From Nocardia carnea (lineage in GTDB: Bacteria; Actinomycetota; Actinomycetes; Mycobacteriales; Mycobacteriaceae), in contig NZ_JARWPM010000369.1 in assembly GCF_029869215.1 (NCBI RefSeq), forward strand, positions 28,995 through 92,994: a DNA stretch of 64,000 nucleotides. Direction: 5' to 3'. Both the position numbers and the translations under genes were made by a program. The notes beneath the pieces were generated by a model. The model was not told the DNA's origin. It searched no databases and was given only the letters and a program-made list of their open reading frames with translations. Shown one piece after another: positions 53,262-62,401 of this stretch. Position 1 is the stretch's first letter. The number at the start of each line of letters is the position of its first letter.

Positions 53262-53522
53262 ATGAGAACCCTCGCCCTCCTCGGCGCGACCGCCCTCGCC
53301 TGTGCCACCGCCGGCACGATCGTCGCGGCCCAGCCCGCCGCCGCTCAGCCCGGCGCGAACTGCCACGCCTCGTACGACCCCTGCGTCCCCATCACCAGTG
53401 ACGTGGACTGCGCGGGCGGCAGCGGGAACGGCCCGGAGTACACCGGCCGCGTTCGAGTGATCGGCCCCGACGAATACGACCTCGACCGCGACGGAAACGG
53501 CATCGGCTGCGAAAGCAGCTGA
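53262..53522 (+). CDS. Small secreted excalibur-like protein
   Basis: The 86-residue protein has a signal peptide (MRTLALLGATALACATAGT, cleavage near AAAQPG) and four cysteines. It ends with GPDEYDLDRDGNGIGCE, which matches the calcium-binding excalibur pattern DxDxDGxGCE. GGAAGAAG precedes ATG 53262. A similar domain closes many secreted nuclease-like proteins; here it stands alone. Confidence 0.78.
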   Translation: MRTLALLGATALACATAGTIVAAQPAAAQPGANCHASYDPCVPITSDVDCAGGSGNGPEYTGRVRVIGPDEYDLDRDGNGIGCESS

Positions 53523-53593
53523 CGGGGCGGGGTCTGCTGCCCGGCGCGTGGTCGGCCATCGGGCGGCGACCCCACCTCTCCCGGCGCTACCGC

Positions 53594-54388
53594 TCACCCG
53601 GCCGGCGAATCGAAATCGGCGAAGTCGAAACCCGGCGAGACGACACAACTGACCAGAACCTCGTCCGCCTCGCCCGGCAGCGGTTCGGCACTCTGCCACC
53701 AGCCCGCCGGAACCAGCACTTGCGGCCGGTGGCCGGCCGGCACGTCCCCGCCGAGAATGTGGCGCTCCGCCCGATCCGGCCGCGGCCCGTCTCCGCCGAG
53801 CGTCAGGGCGAGCGGGAGACCGGTATGCCACAACCACAGTTCGTCGGAACGCACCCGATGCCAGACGGACCGGTCCCCGGCTCCCAGCACGTAGTAGATC
53901 GCCGTCCCCGCGGCCCGTGTCCCGGAATAGCCCGCGGGGGTGAACGTGTGGGTACTGCGCCACGTTTCGCGGAACCATCCGCCTTCGGGATGCGGGAGCA
54001 GGTCCAGGGATTCGACGAGCGGCGAGCGGCGGTCGAAGCCGATATATGTTCCGTTGACATCCCTTCGCGCGTAGCGGATTTCGGTGATCGCGGCGCGGTC
54101 GATGGGCCCGTGGACGTAAGGAATCGGGCGATTCCCGGTATTCGCACCCGGTGAATTCGTCTGCTCGAAGCGCACCGGTACACCGATCTTCGCCGGATCC
54201 AGTATCAGCGCCGCCATGGGTTCGGTTTCGGACCGATGCGACGTGTTCGCGACCTCCAGCAGTGTGGCCTCATCCGGTGCGCACCGCAGGAAACCGCCGG
54301 TCTCCACGGAGCCGAGGGCAATCGGCTCATCGGATGCCTGTAGGTCCGATACACGTAGCAGGTGGAGGATCAGATCGTTCGCCACCAC
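53594..54388 (-). CDS. DUF952-DUF985 fusion protein
   Basis: The 264-residue protein joins two domains. Residues 1-115 are DUF952-like (ILHLLRVSDLQ, FLRCAPDEATLLEVAN, RPIPYVHGPIDRAAI). Residues 120-264 are a DUF985 cupin (LLPHPEGGWFRETWRS, TAIYYVLGAGDRSVWHRV, VLVPAGWWQSAEP). The two are usually separate genes. The cupin part is similar to YML079-type sugar binders. Function is unknown; the fusion suggests linked use of a single ligand. Confidence 0.82.
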   Translation of the reverse strand: MVANDLILHLLRVSDLQASDEPIALGSVETGGFLRCAPDEATLLEVANTSHRSETEPMAALILDPAKIGVPVRFEQTNSPGANTGNRPIPYVHGPIDRAAITEIRYARRDVNGTYIGFDRRSPLVESLDLLPHPEGGWFRETWRSTHTFTPAGYSGTRAAGTAIYYVLGAGDRSVWHRVRSDELWLWHTGLPLALTLGGDGPRPDRAERHILGGDVPAGHRPQVLVPAGWWQSAEPLPGEADEVLVSCVVSPGFDFADFDSPAG

Positions 54389-54689
54389 GCCAATCTACGC
54401 AGCAACAGCCCGGCCCGGCGACCACACCCGGCAGCGATTCGGCCATGCCGGGCAGAGCAACCCGGCGCGCCTGCCGTTCAGGCCGGAACGCGAGCGGAGC
54501 ACGATCCCGCGAACCCGACGCCGTCCCGCTCGAGGGCGACTTCCCACCGCGACCGGCCGGCGGGCCGCGATCCGGCCGGATACGCGAGTTCCCCGAGCCC
54601 TCCCGACCGTGACAGTCCGTGCGGTTTCGCCGATGGCCGAGGGACAGCGGTGCCGAGTGTCGGGGCCCGACGGACCCGCACGAGCGCCT

Positions 54690-56189
54690 ATGTTGACGAG
54701 GGTGAGTACCGCTGAACTGCCCCGGCTGCGGTCGGCCGCCGGCCGCTGGATCGTGCTGGCGACGGTGCTCGGTTCGTCGGTGGCCTCGCTCGATGCCACG
54801 GTGGTCAATATCGCCCTGCCCCGGATCGGCGAGGCGCTGGAGACCGATATCGCCGGGCTGCAATGGACGCTGAACGGCTACACCCTGACGCTGGCCTCGT
54901 TCATCCTGCTCGGCGGTTCGTTCGGCGACCGGTTCGGCCGGCGCAAGGTATTCGTGGCCGGCGCCGTGGGTTTCGCGCTGGCATCGGTGCTGTGCGGCGC
55001 GGCGGTGACCATCGAAATGCTGGTGGCCGCCCGGGTTCTGCAAGGCGTGGCGGGGGCCATGCTCACACCGGGCAGTCTCGCGCTGATCTCCGCGTCCATC
55101 GACGACCGGGACCGGGGCGCGGCGATCGGGCTGTGGTCGGGGTTTGCCGGCGTATCGGGCGCCTTGGGCCCGTTCGTCGGTGGCTGGTTGATCGATACGG
55201 CGGGCTGGCGGTCGATCTTCCTCATCAATGTGCCGCTGGTTCTGGTGGTGGTCCTGGTCTCGCTGCGGCATGTGCCGGAGAGTCGCGACCCGAATGCCGC
55301 GGCCCGGCTCGATATACCCGGCGCGCTGGTGATCGCGGCCGCGCTCGGCGCGCTGACCCTCGGACTGATCGATATGGTGCCGCTGCTGGTGGGCGCGGGC
55401 GGGCTGCTGCTGGCGGCTTTCGTCCTGATCGAGGTGCGCAGCGATCACCCGCTCGTCCCACCCGCTCTTTTCGCCTCCCGTGTCTTCACCGCGGCCAACC
55501 TGGTGACGCTCGCGGTGTATGCCGCGCTCGGCGGCGTGTTCTTCCTGCTGGTACTGCAGCTGCAACTGGTGGCGGGATATTCACCGCTGTTGTCCGGCGC
55601 CGCCACCGTTCCGGTGACCCTGCTCATGCTGGCGCTCTCGGCACCGGCCGGCCGGTGGGCCCAGCGGCACGGGCCCCGGCTGCCCATGACACTCGGGCCG
55701 CTCATCGCGGCGGCCGGGCTGATGCTGCTGCTGCGGATCGGGCCGGACGCCGTCTACATGGTCGATGTGCTGCCCGGGGTGCTCGTCTTCGGCCTCGGGC
55801 TCTCGGTCCTGGTCGCGCCGCTCACCGGCGCCGTACTCGGAGCGGTTCCGACGACCGAGGCGGGTATCGCGTCCGGGGTGAACAATGCGGTCGCCCGGAC
55901 GGCACAACTGCTCGCGGTGGCAGCGCTGCCCGGGTTGGCCGGAATCTCCGGGTCCGTGGACGATCCGGCGGATTTCGATGCGGGGTTCGCGGTCGCCATG
56001 GGGATCTGTGCGGGTTTACTGCTCACCGGGGCGTTACTGGCGGCGGTCCTGCTGCGCCCGCCCCGGCGTGCCCCGTCGCTCGACTCTGTCGATTGCCTGC
56101 CGCAATGCGCGATCAGCGGGCCCGCGCTCGCGCCCGAACACGCCCCGGGCGGCGGGCCCACCGGCCGGGATCACTCCGGTAGGACTTGA
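54690..56189 (+). CDS. MFS efflux transporter, DHA2 family
   Basis: The protein of about 499 residues has 14 predicted membrane segments. Motifs are SLDATVVNIALPRIGEAL in helix 1 and GGSFGDRFGRRKVF between helices 2 and 3, both typical of drug:H+ antiporters with 14 helices. ATG 54690 and GTG 54702 are both possible; the longer frame to 54216 has no membrane content. It is the next gene downstream of the divergent DUF952-DUF985 gene. Substrate unknown. Confidence 0.87.
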   Translation: MLTRVSTAELPRLRSAAGRWIVLATVLGSSVASLDATVVNIALPRIGEALETDIAGLQWTLNGYTLTLASFILLGGSFGDRFGRRKVFVAGAVGFALASVLCGAAVTIEMLVAARVLQGVAGAMLTPGSLALISASIDDRDRGAAIGLWSGFAGVSGALGPFVGGWLIDTAGWRSIFLINVPLVLVVVLVSLRHVPESRDPNAAARLDIPGALVIAAALGALTLGLIDMVPLLVGAGGLLLAAFVLIEVRSDHPLVPPALFASRVFTAANLVTLAVYAALGGVFFLLVLQLQLVAGYSPLLSGAATVPVTLLMLALSAPAGRWAQRHGPRLPMTLGPLIAAAGLMLLLRIGPDAVYMVDVLPGVLVFGLGLSVLVAPLTGAVLGAVPTTEAGIASGVNNAVARTAQLLAVAALPGLAGISGSVDDPADFDAGFAVAMGICAGLLLTGALLAAVLLRPPRRAPSLDSVDCLPQCAISGPALAPEHAPGGGPTGRDHSGRT

Positions 56190-56356
56190 GTATGCCGCGA
56201 CGTCAGGGTCTGTACTCGGTAGGTGAACACCCAGCGACCAGGAGGACTCGCGATGACATCGGCTTCTGAGCCGATCGCGGAGTTCCTCGGTCCACCGACC
56301 CGCAGCCGCGCCCGGTGTTCCCCGTGCGGCACGGGACCTGCACGAACGGAGCGCAG

Positions 56357-58273
56357 ATGACCTCGACCGGACGGACGCCCCGGCAGCGACCGGCACAGCT
56401 CGACATAGAGGCGTTCTTCGCCGACCCGGCGTTCGCGTCCCCATCGATCTCCCCGGACGGCACCCGGATCGCCTACCTCGCACCGTATCGCGGTCGCCGC
56501 AACGTCTGGGTGCGTGGTGTCGACCAGACGCACGCCGAGGCCGTGCCCGTCACTTCCGATACCCGTCGTGGCATCACCGGCTACTACTGGACCGACAACC
56601 CCCGCTTTCTGCTCTACCTGCAGGACACCGACGGCAACGAAGACTGGCACCTGCACCGCGTCGACCTCGACGATCCCGGCGCGCCCGCCGTCGACCTCAC
56701 CCCGCTCGACCCCGGTTCCCGGGTGTTCGCCGTCGACCCGGAGACCACGGTGCCCGGCACCGTCATCGCCTGGATGAACCCCCGACCGCTCTACGTCGAT
56801 GTGTTCCGCATCGATATCGCCACCGGCGAGACAACTCCGCTGGTGGAGCGGACCGATCCCACCGCGACCTTCTATGTCGACCGCAGCGGCCGCGCGACCT
56901 GGCATCTGGCCAAGGGTTCCGACGGCACCCATGAAATCTCCGCTGCCGATCCCGATACCGGAGACCTGCGGCTCCTGCACCGCGCGGGCGGCCCCGAGCA
57001 CCCGCTGGGAGTTTTCCTCCTCCCGCTACCCGACGGCAGCGGGGCGCTGCTCGGCGACTACCAGGACGCCGACGATCTGCGGCTGCTGCGGCTCGACCGC
57101 GCCACCGGCGAACTGACCGTGGTGGCCGCCGTGGATGGCCACAGCCTCGACACCCTGAGCGCAGCGGCGGACACCCTGCCGCCCACTGTGTTCGTCAGCC
57201 GCCGTACCGGGGAGGTGATTGCCGCCCGGTTCACCGGCGACCGGCCCCGCATTGTGCCGATCGACCCCCACTTCGCCCAGGTCCAAGCCGCGTTGGAAAC
57301 GCTTTCCGACGGCGTCCTGGACACCGTCTCCTCCGATCTGAGCGAACAGCGCTGGGTCGCCACCTTCATCCACGACCGCGAACCGGGCACCACATGGTTC
57401 TACGACCACGCCACCGGGGAAAGCCGCCTGCTGTATCGTGACCCGAACCTCGGCCCGTCCGACCTCGCACCGATGATCCCGGTCCGGTTCGCCGCACGCG
57501 ACGGTCTACCGCTGCACGGTTTCCTGACGCTGCCCGTCGGCGTCGAACCCGAGAACTTGCCGCTGGTACTGCTGGTGCACGGCGGGCCGTGGATGCACGA
57601 CACCTGGACCTTCAACAAGGCCGTACAGTTCCTGGCCAATCGCGGTTACGCCGTATTACAGGTCAACTTCCGTGGCTCCACCGGCTACGGGCGCCGGCAT
57701 CTCACCGCCGCGATCGGCGAGTTCGCCGGCGCCATGCACGACGATCTGATCGACGCCGTCGACTGGGCCGTCGCCCGGGGCTACGCCGACCCCGCCCACG
57801 TGGCCATTGTCGGCGGCTCCTACGGCGGCTACGCCGCGCTCGTCGGCATCACCGTCACACCGGAGAAGTTCGCCGCGGCAGTCGATTACGTCGGCATCTC
57901 GGACCTGGCCAACTTCCTCGCCACCCTGCCCCCGTTCGTCCGCGCGAATATGACCAACAACTGGATCGCCTACGTCGGCGACCCCGACGACCCCGCGCAA
58001 CTCGCCGATATGCGGCGCCGTTCCCCCATCACGATGATCGACCGGATCACGACCCCGCTATTGGTCGCCCAGGGAGCCAACGACGTCCGCGTGGTGCAGG
58101 CGGAATCGGACAATATCGTCGCGCCACTGCGGGAGCGCGGGGTGGCGGTCGAGTACCTCGTCGCCGACGACGAAGGGCACGGCTTCGACAACCCGGAAAA
58201 CCAGGTCATGCTGTTCCGCGCCATCGAACGCCATCTCGCCCAGCATCTCGGCAGGCGGACGACGAACACCTGA
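56357..58273 (+). CDS. S9 family prolyl-oligopeptidase-like peptidase
   Basis: The 638-residue protein has a beta-propeller (about 1-370) and a C-terminal alpha/beta-hydrolase domain. The catalytic triad is S488 in GGSYGGY, D576 in NDVRV and H608 in DEGHGF. It has no signal peptide, so it acts in the cytoplasm on short peptides or acylated amino acids. ATG 56357 follows GGAG. It lies 170 bases after the MFS gene and converges on a CoA-transferase gene. Confidence 0.9.
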   Translation: MTSTGRTPRQRPAQLDIEAFFADPAFASPSISPDGTRIAYLAPYRGRRNVWVRGVDQTHAEAVPVTSDTRRGITGYYWTDNPRFLLYLQDTDGNEDWHLHRVDLDDPGAPAVDLTPLDPGSRVFAVDPETTVPGTVIAWMNPRPLYVDVFRIDIATGETTPLVERTDPTATFYVDRSGRATWHLAKGSDGTHEISAADPDTGDLRLLHRAGGPEHPLGVFLLPLPDGSGALLGDYQDADDLRLLRLDRATGELTVVAAVDGHSLDTLSAAADTLPPTVFVSRRTGEVIAARFTGDRPRIVPIDPHFAQVQAALETLSDGVLDTVSSDLSEQRWVATFIHDREPGTTWFYDHATGESRLLYRDPNLGPSDLAPMIPVRFAARDGLPLHGFLTLPVGVEPENLPLVLLVHGGPWMHDTWTFNKAVQFLANRGYAVLQVNFRGSTGYGRRHLTAAIGEFAGAMHDDLIDAVDWAVARGYADPAHVAIVGGSYGGYAALVGITVTPEKFAAAVDYVGISDLANFLATLPPFVRANMTNNWIAYVGDPDDPAQLADMRRRSPITMIDRITTPLLVAQGANDVRVVQAESDNIVAPLRERGVAVEYLVADDEGHGFDNPENQVMLFRAIERHLAQHLGRRTTNT

Positions 58274-58452
58274 TCCGTCTCGACGACGCGGTGCCGATCC
58301 ACCTTCCGGAAAAGCCGTCGCGGGCGCGGCCGGAGATCGGGAGGTCACCGGGGAGTCACGTAGCGATAGCCGGTCCGCCGCGCGGCGCCCGAGGCGGTGG
58401 GGTGTGGGGCCGGGCGAACTCCGGCACCACACCGGGTCACCGAGGGACCGGC

Positions 58453-59661
58453 TCAGGCGACCGCCCCGCTGGTCTTGAGTTCGATGATGCGGTCCCAATC
58501 CCAGCCGAGTTCGAGCAGAACCTCTTCGGTCTGGGCCGCGAATTCCGGGCCCGGCCGCAGTTCGGGTGCGGTGACATCGAATTGCACCGGGCTCGACACC
58601 AGCTCCAATTCTCCTGCGCGAAGGATGTATTCGTTGTCCCGGATCTGGTGATCGTCGGCGACCTGCCGGGAATCCTGGACGGGAGCCCACGGACCTTTGA
58701 GGGTCGCGAATTTCTTCGTCCATTCGGCGAGAGTGCGCTGCGCGATGGCTTCACGCAGGATTTCGACACCGGCGTCGGTGTTGGCGGCGATCCGGGACGC
58801 GTCGGCGAAACGGGGATCCTCGGCCATATCGGGGCGGTCGATATGGTGGCAGACGTCGGCCCAGAATTTGCCGGGCTGCAGCATGACGAACGACAGGTAG
58901 CGGTCGTCGGCTGTTTTGTACAGGCCTGACAGCGGGTTCGACATCGCGCCGTGGGTACCGGGCGGCGGAGCGATCATCGGCTCGCCCTGATACGCCGACA
59001 ATGCCACGGTATGACCGAGCGACCACAGCCCGCTACCGAGCAGTGAGACGTCGACGATCGACGGCTCGCCGGTGCGTTCCCGTTTCAGCAGTGCCGCGGC
59101 GATACCGCCGGCCAGATTGGTGCCGGAGATGGTGTCGCCGAAGGCGGGGCCGGGCGGTGAAATCATCCCGTCGGTACCCTCCGGGGTGATGGTGGCGGCC
59201 ACGCCGCCACGGCACCAGAAGGCCGTCATGTCGTAGCCGCCGCGGTCGGCTTCCACACCGCGCGGTCCCAGCGCGCTCCCCCGGGCGTACACGATCTGCG
59301 GGTTCACTGCGCGGATATCGTCGACGTCGATGCCGAATTTCGTACGTGCGGAAGGCAGGAAACTGGTGAGGAACACATCCGCGCGCTTCGCCAGTTCGTA
59401 GATGACCTCGCGGCCGCCTTCGACCGACATATCGATACCGATACTGCGTTTGCCGCGGTTGGCGTGTTCGATATTCGGGTTCGGATCGCCCTCGACCTTG
59501 AATTTGCCGATCTGACGCAGCCCGCGCTGCGGGTCGCCGGTGACCGCGTGCTCGACCTTGATCACATTCGCGCCCCAGTCGGCGAGCACCGCACCCGCCG
59601 ACGGCACGAAGCCGTACATAGCGACCTCGAGAACGGTGATCCCTTCCAGCGGTTTGCTCAC
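58453..59661 (-). CDS. CoA transferase family III (CaiB/BaiF)
   Basis: The 402-residue protein has the CaiB opening (LEGITVLEVAMYGFVPSAGAVLADWGANVIKVE), RGKRSIGIDM, and GYDMTAF, where the aspartate is the likely catalytic residue. It also has LSGLYKTADDRYL. It moves CoA between carboxylic acids and so could activate the product of the aldehyde dehydrogenase upstream. GTG 59661 follows GGAAGGAGG. A hairpin repeat lies between it and the upstream gene. Confidence 0.9.
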   Translation of the reverse strand: MSKPLEGITVLEVAMYGFVPSAGAVLADWGANVIKVEHAVTGDPQRGLRQIGKFKVEGDPNPNIEHANRGKRSIGIDMSVEGGREVIYELAKRADVFLTSFLPSARTKFGIDVDDIRAVNPQIVYARGSALGPRGVEADRGGYDMTAFWCRGGVAATITPEGTDGMISPPGPAFGDTISGTNLAGGIAAALLKRERTGEPSIVDVSLLGSGLWSLGHTVALSAYQGEPMIAPPPGTHGAMSNPLSGLYKTADDRYLSFVMLQPGKFWADVCHHIDRPDMAEDPRFADASRIAANTDAGVEILREAIAQRTLAEWTKKFATLKGPWAPVQDSRQVADDHQIRDNEYILRAGELELVSSPVQFDVTAPELRPGPEFAAQTEEVLLELGWDWDRIIELKTSGAVA

Positions 59662-59676
59662 GCTGTGCCTCCTTCC

Positions 59677-59741
59677 GGCATGAGCGAGGGCCCTCCGTGG
59701 TTACGCTCCGCTACCGCCTCCGGGCCTGACTCGCTCATGCC
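59677..59741. repeat. Dispersed hairpin repeat, copy 2
   Basis: GGCATGAGCGAG (59677-59688) and CTCGCTCATGCC (59730-59741) form perfect 12-bp arms; GGCCC and GGGCC extend the stem past a 3-base bulge. The centre has CGCTCCGCTACC. It shares order and sequence with 24398-24466. It overlaps the aldehyde dehydrogenase stop codon. Confidence 0.65.
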
Positions 59742-61204
59742 GACACCACCTCGGCGATGGTCTTGCGCTCCATGAATTCCTCCATGCCCACCACGCCCAT
59801 CTCGCGGCCGACACCGGACTGTTTGTAACCGCCGAACGGCGCGTCGGGGTGGAAGTAGTTGCCGCCGTTGATGCTGAAGGTGCCGGTGCGGATACGCTTG
59901 GCCACCGCGCGGGCGCGTTCGGCATCGGCGCCGAAAACACCGCCGGACAGGCCGTAGATCGAGTTGTTGGCGATCGCCACGGCGTGGTCGATATCGTCGT
60001 ACGGGATCAGCGTCAGAACGGGGCCGAATACCTCTTCCTGCGCGATTTCACTGTCGGGGTCGACATTCGACAGCAAGGTCGGCTTGTAGAAGTAGCCGGG
60101 GTCGACCTTCTCACCGCCGCACACCAGGGTGGCGCCGGCCGCGACCGCGCGCTCCACCAGCCCGTGCACCTTGTCGCGCTGGCGTTCGCTGATCAGCGGG
60201 CCCATGTAGTTCTTCGGGTCGGACGGATCGCCGTAGGTGATGTTGGCGAGGTTCGCGGCGACCAGTTCGGCGACCTTGTCGTGGTCGGCGCGGGGTACCA
60301 GCAGGCGGGTGGTGATGGCGCAGCCCTGGCCGGCGTGCGAGCAGATGCTGAAGGCCGCGAACATGGCACCCAGGTTGTAGTCGGCGTCATCGAGCAGAAT
60401 GGCCGCGGATTTACCGCCGAGCTCGAGGAACACCTTCTTCAAGGTTTCGCTGGCAGCGGCCATGATCTTGCGGCCGACCGGGGTGGACCCGGTGAACGAG
60501 ACGACGTCCACATCGGGGTGCGTGGTCATCCGCTCGCCCACGGCCACTTCCGAACTGGCGAGGATGTTCACGACACCGGCCGGGATATCGGTGTGCTGCG
60601 CGATGAGTTCGCCCAGGGCCAGGGTGATGAGCGGGGTATCAGGGGCGCCCTTGAGCACCACCGTGCAGCCCGCGGCCAGCGCCGGGGCGAGTTTGGCGAA
60701 GGCCAGCTGGTAGGGGTAGTTGTAGGCGGCGATGGCCGCGACCACCCCGGCGCCTTCCTTCTCGACCCACCGCTGATGCTGCGCGCCGCGGATCTCGACC
60801 GGGCCGAGGTCTTCGGTCCAGGTGTAGTCCTTCAGCACGCCGGCGTAGTACTTGACGATTTCGAAGGGCGTTTCGAGCTGGTTGCCCTTGGTGAGGATGT
60901 AGCTGGCGCCGACCTCGGCGATCATCAGGGCACGCAGCTCCTCCACATTGTCCTGGAGGGCCTGGTACAGCTGGTCCAGGCAGCGGGCCCGGAATTCGTG
61001 GTTCGTCGACCAGTCGGTGGTGTCGAACGCGCGGCGGGCGGCGGCGACAGCGGCGTCCACCTCGGCGATACCCGCCTCGGGCGCGTGACCGACCACCTCA
61101 CCGGTCGCGGGATTGAGCGAGGCCAGCGTGCGCCCGGTCTCGATCAGCTGCCCGTCGATGAGCAGCCGTTGGGTGGCAGTCACCGCCTCTTCCTGCGTTG
61201 ACAT
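59735..61204 (-). CDS. Aldehyde dehydrogenase
   Basis: The 489-residue NAD(P)-dependent enzyme has the catalytic Glu261 in LELGGKSAA and Cys295 in GQGCAITTR, with the cofactor region IAAYNYPYQLAFAKLAPALAAG. It converts an aldehyde to a carboxylic acid. GAGGAGG precedes ATG 61204. It is divergent from an SDR, with the ATTCTC/GAGAAT repeat just upstream, and it precedes a CoA transferase; together these give alcohol to aldehyde to acid to CoA ester. Confidence 0.93.
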   Translation of the reverse strand: MSTQEEAVTATQRLLIDGQLIETGRTLASLNPATGEVVGHAPEAGIAEVDAAVAAARRAFDTTDWSTNHEFRARCLDQLYQALQDNVEELRALMIAEVGASYILTKGNQLETPFEIVKYYAGVLKDYTWTEDLGPVEIRGAQHQRWVEKEGAGVVAAIAAYNYPYQLAFAKLAPALAAGCTVVLKGAPDTPLITLALGELIAQHTDIPAGVVNILASSEVAVGERMTTHPDVDVVSFTGSTPVGRKIMAAASETLKKVFLELGGKSAAILLDDADYNLGAMFAAFSICSHAGQGCAITTRLLVPRADHDKVAELVAANLANITYGDPSDPKNYMGPLISERQRDKVHGLVERAVAAGATLVCGGEKVDPGYFYKPTLLSNVDPDSEIAQEEVFGPVLTLIPYDDIDHAVAIANNSIYGLSGGVFGADAERARAVAKRIRTGTFSINGGNYFHPDAPFGGYKQSGVGREMGVVGMEEFMERKTIAEVVSA

Positions 61205-61233
61205 CCCGCCTCCTCGAAGATTGTGGAAATAGC

Positions 61234-61252
61234 ATTCTCGTTTCAGGAGAAT
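61234..61252. promoter_or_regulatory. Inverted repeat ATTCTC-N7-GAGAAT
   Basis: The repeat lies 30 bases before the aldehyde dehydrogenase start and has the same layout as 24324-24342. The overlapping position with the expected promoter suggests repression or activation by the shared regulator. Confidence 0.5.
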
Positions 61253-61367
61253 AGTACATTTGGCAACGTGCTCGCACTGCCGATTCGATGAGCTGGAGCT
61301 ATCCGGTTCACGGCAGCGCAACGACCGGTTCGCACGGCGTCCCCGGATCTTGCGCAGCCGATCAGCA

Positions 61368-61384
61368 CGAGAGTACGGTTCTCG
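61368..61384. promoter_or_regulatory. GAGA/TCTC palindrome before the SDR
   Basis: CGAGAGTACGGTTCTCG matches TGAGAATACGATTCTCA (26042) at 13 of 17 bases. It sits 53 bases before the SDR start. Confidence 0.55.
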
Positions 61385-61436
61385 TATTCGGAATGCATGT
61401 TCTTGCGCCGGTGGGCGCGAGAGAGGAGAGGCAAGC

Positions 61437-62144
61437 GTGAAAACCGCAGTTGTCACCGGCGGCGCCTCGGGCATCGGACTGGCCATCGCGCAGCGGTTGC
61501 GCAGCGACGGATTCCACGTGGCGGCCCTGGACCGCAACGCCTCCGCCGACGACGATTCCGCCTACCAGGCCGACGTCACCGATCCCGACAGTATCGCCGC
61601 AGCCCTGACCACCATCCGCGAGAAGCTGGGACCCGTCACCGTTCTGGTGAACGCGGCCGGCGTCGACGGGTTCAAACGGTTCCAGAACATCGATTTCACC
61701 GAATGGCAGCGGGTTATCGAAGTCAACCTGCACGGGGTTTTCCATACGATCCAGGCGGTGCTGCCGGATATGCTCGAGGCCGGCTGGGGCCGGATCGTGA
61801 ATATCTCCTCGTCCAGCGCACATTCGGGGCAGCCGTTCATGTCGCATTATGTGACCTCGAAATCCGCGGTCAACGGTCTCACCAAATCGCTGGCGCTGGA
61901 ACTCGGCCCGGCCGGGATCACCGTCAACGCGGTACCGCCCGGGTTCATCGACACCCCGATGCTGCGCCGCTCCGAGGAACGCCGGCTGCTCGGCGGCAGC
62001 GTCGAGGACCATATCCAGCGCACCCCGGTACGGCGTATCGGTAAACCCGAGGATATCGCCGCCACCTGCGCTTTCCTGATCTCCGAGGAGGCCGGGTACA
62101 TCACCGGCCAGATCATCGGCGTCAACGGCGGACGCAACACCTGA
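61437..62144 (+). CDS. SDR family oxidoreductase
   Basis: The 235-residue enzyme has TGGASGIG for NAD(P), NISSSSAHSGQ and catalytic HYVTSK. GTG 61437 follows GAGAGGAGAG; the longer frame to 61260 is arginine-rich and lacks support. It leads a plus-strand unit with ferredoxin and P450, so it probably oxidises the P450 product or reduces a ketone. It is divergent from the aldehyde dehydrogenase. Confidence 0.9.
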   Translation: MKTAVVTGGASGIGLAIAQRLRSDGFHVAALDRNASADDDSAYQADVTDPDSIAAALTTIREKLGPVTVLVNAAGVDGFKRFQNIDFTEWQRVIEVNLHGVFHTIQAVLPDMLEAGWGRIVNISSSSAHSGQPFMSHYVTSKSAVNGLTKSLALELGPAGITVNAVPPGFIDTPMLRRSEERRLLGGSVEDHIQRTPVRRIGKPEDIAATCAFLISEEAGYITGQIIGVNGGRNT

Positions 62145-62190
62145 TCAGCACCGGGTATCCGCCGATCTCACCCGAAGGGAAGTGACAACC

Positions 62191-62385
62191 GTGAAGGTCC
62201 ATGTCGATCAGGAACGCTGCCAGGGGCATACGCTCTGCGCGATGATCGCGCCGAAAGCGTTCGAACTCAGTGAAATCGACGGCCATTCGTCGCCGGTGGA
62301 CGAGAATGTAGCCCACGACCAAGAGGACCAGGTGCGCGAAGCCGCGCATTCGTGCCCCGAGCGCGCCATTTCGCTCACCGAATAA
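62191..62385 (+). CDS. [3Fe-4S] ferredoxin
   Basis: The 64-residue acidic protein has the ligand pattern CQGHTLC (C10 and C16, with His between) and a late HSCP (C53 or so), which fits a 3Fe-4S cluster of the P450 redox partner type. GTG 62191 has GAAGGGAA 8-10 bases upstream; GTG 62182 is too close to it. It directly precedes the P450 gene by 16 bases and is the natural electron donor. Confidence 0.92.
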   Translation: MKVHVDQERCQGHTLCAMIAPKAFELSEIDGHSSPVDENVAHDQEDQVREAAHSCPERAISLTE

Positions 62386-62401
62386 TACGAGGGGGCATCC
62401 G

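Noticed and set aside
54327..55565. A 412-residue Gln/Arg/His-rich minus-strand frame
   Set aside because: It lies opposite the MFS gene and has the composition of a shadow frame.
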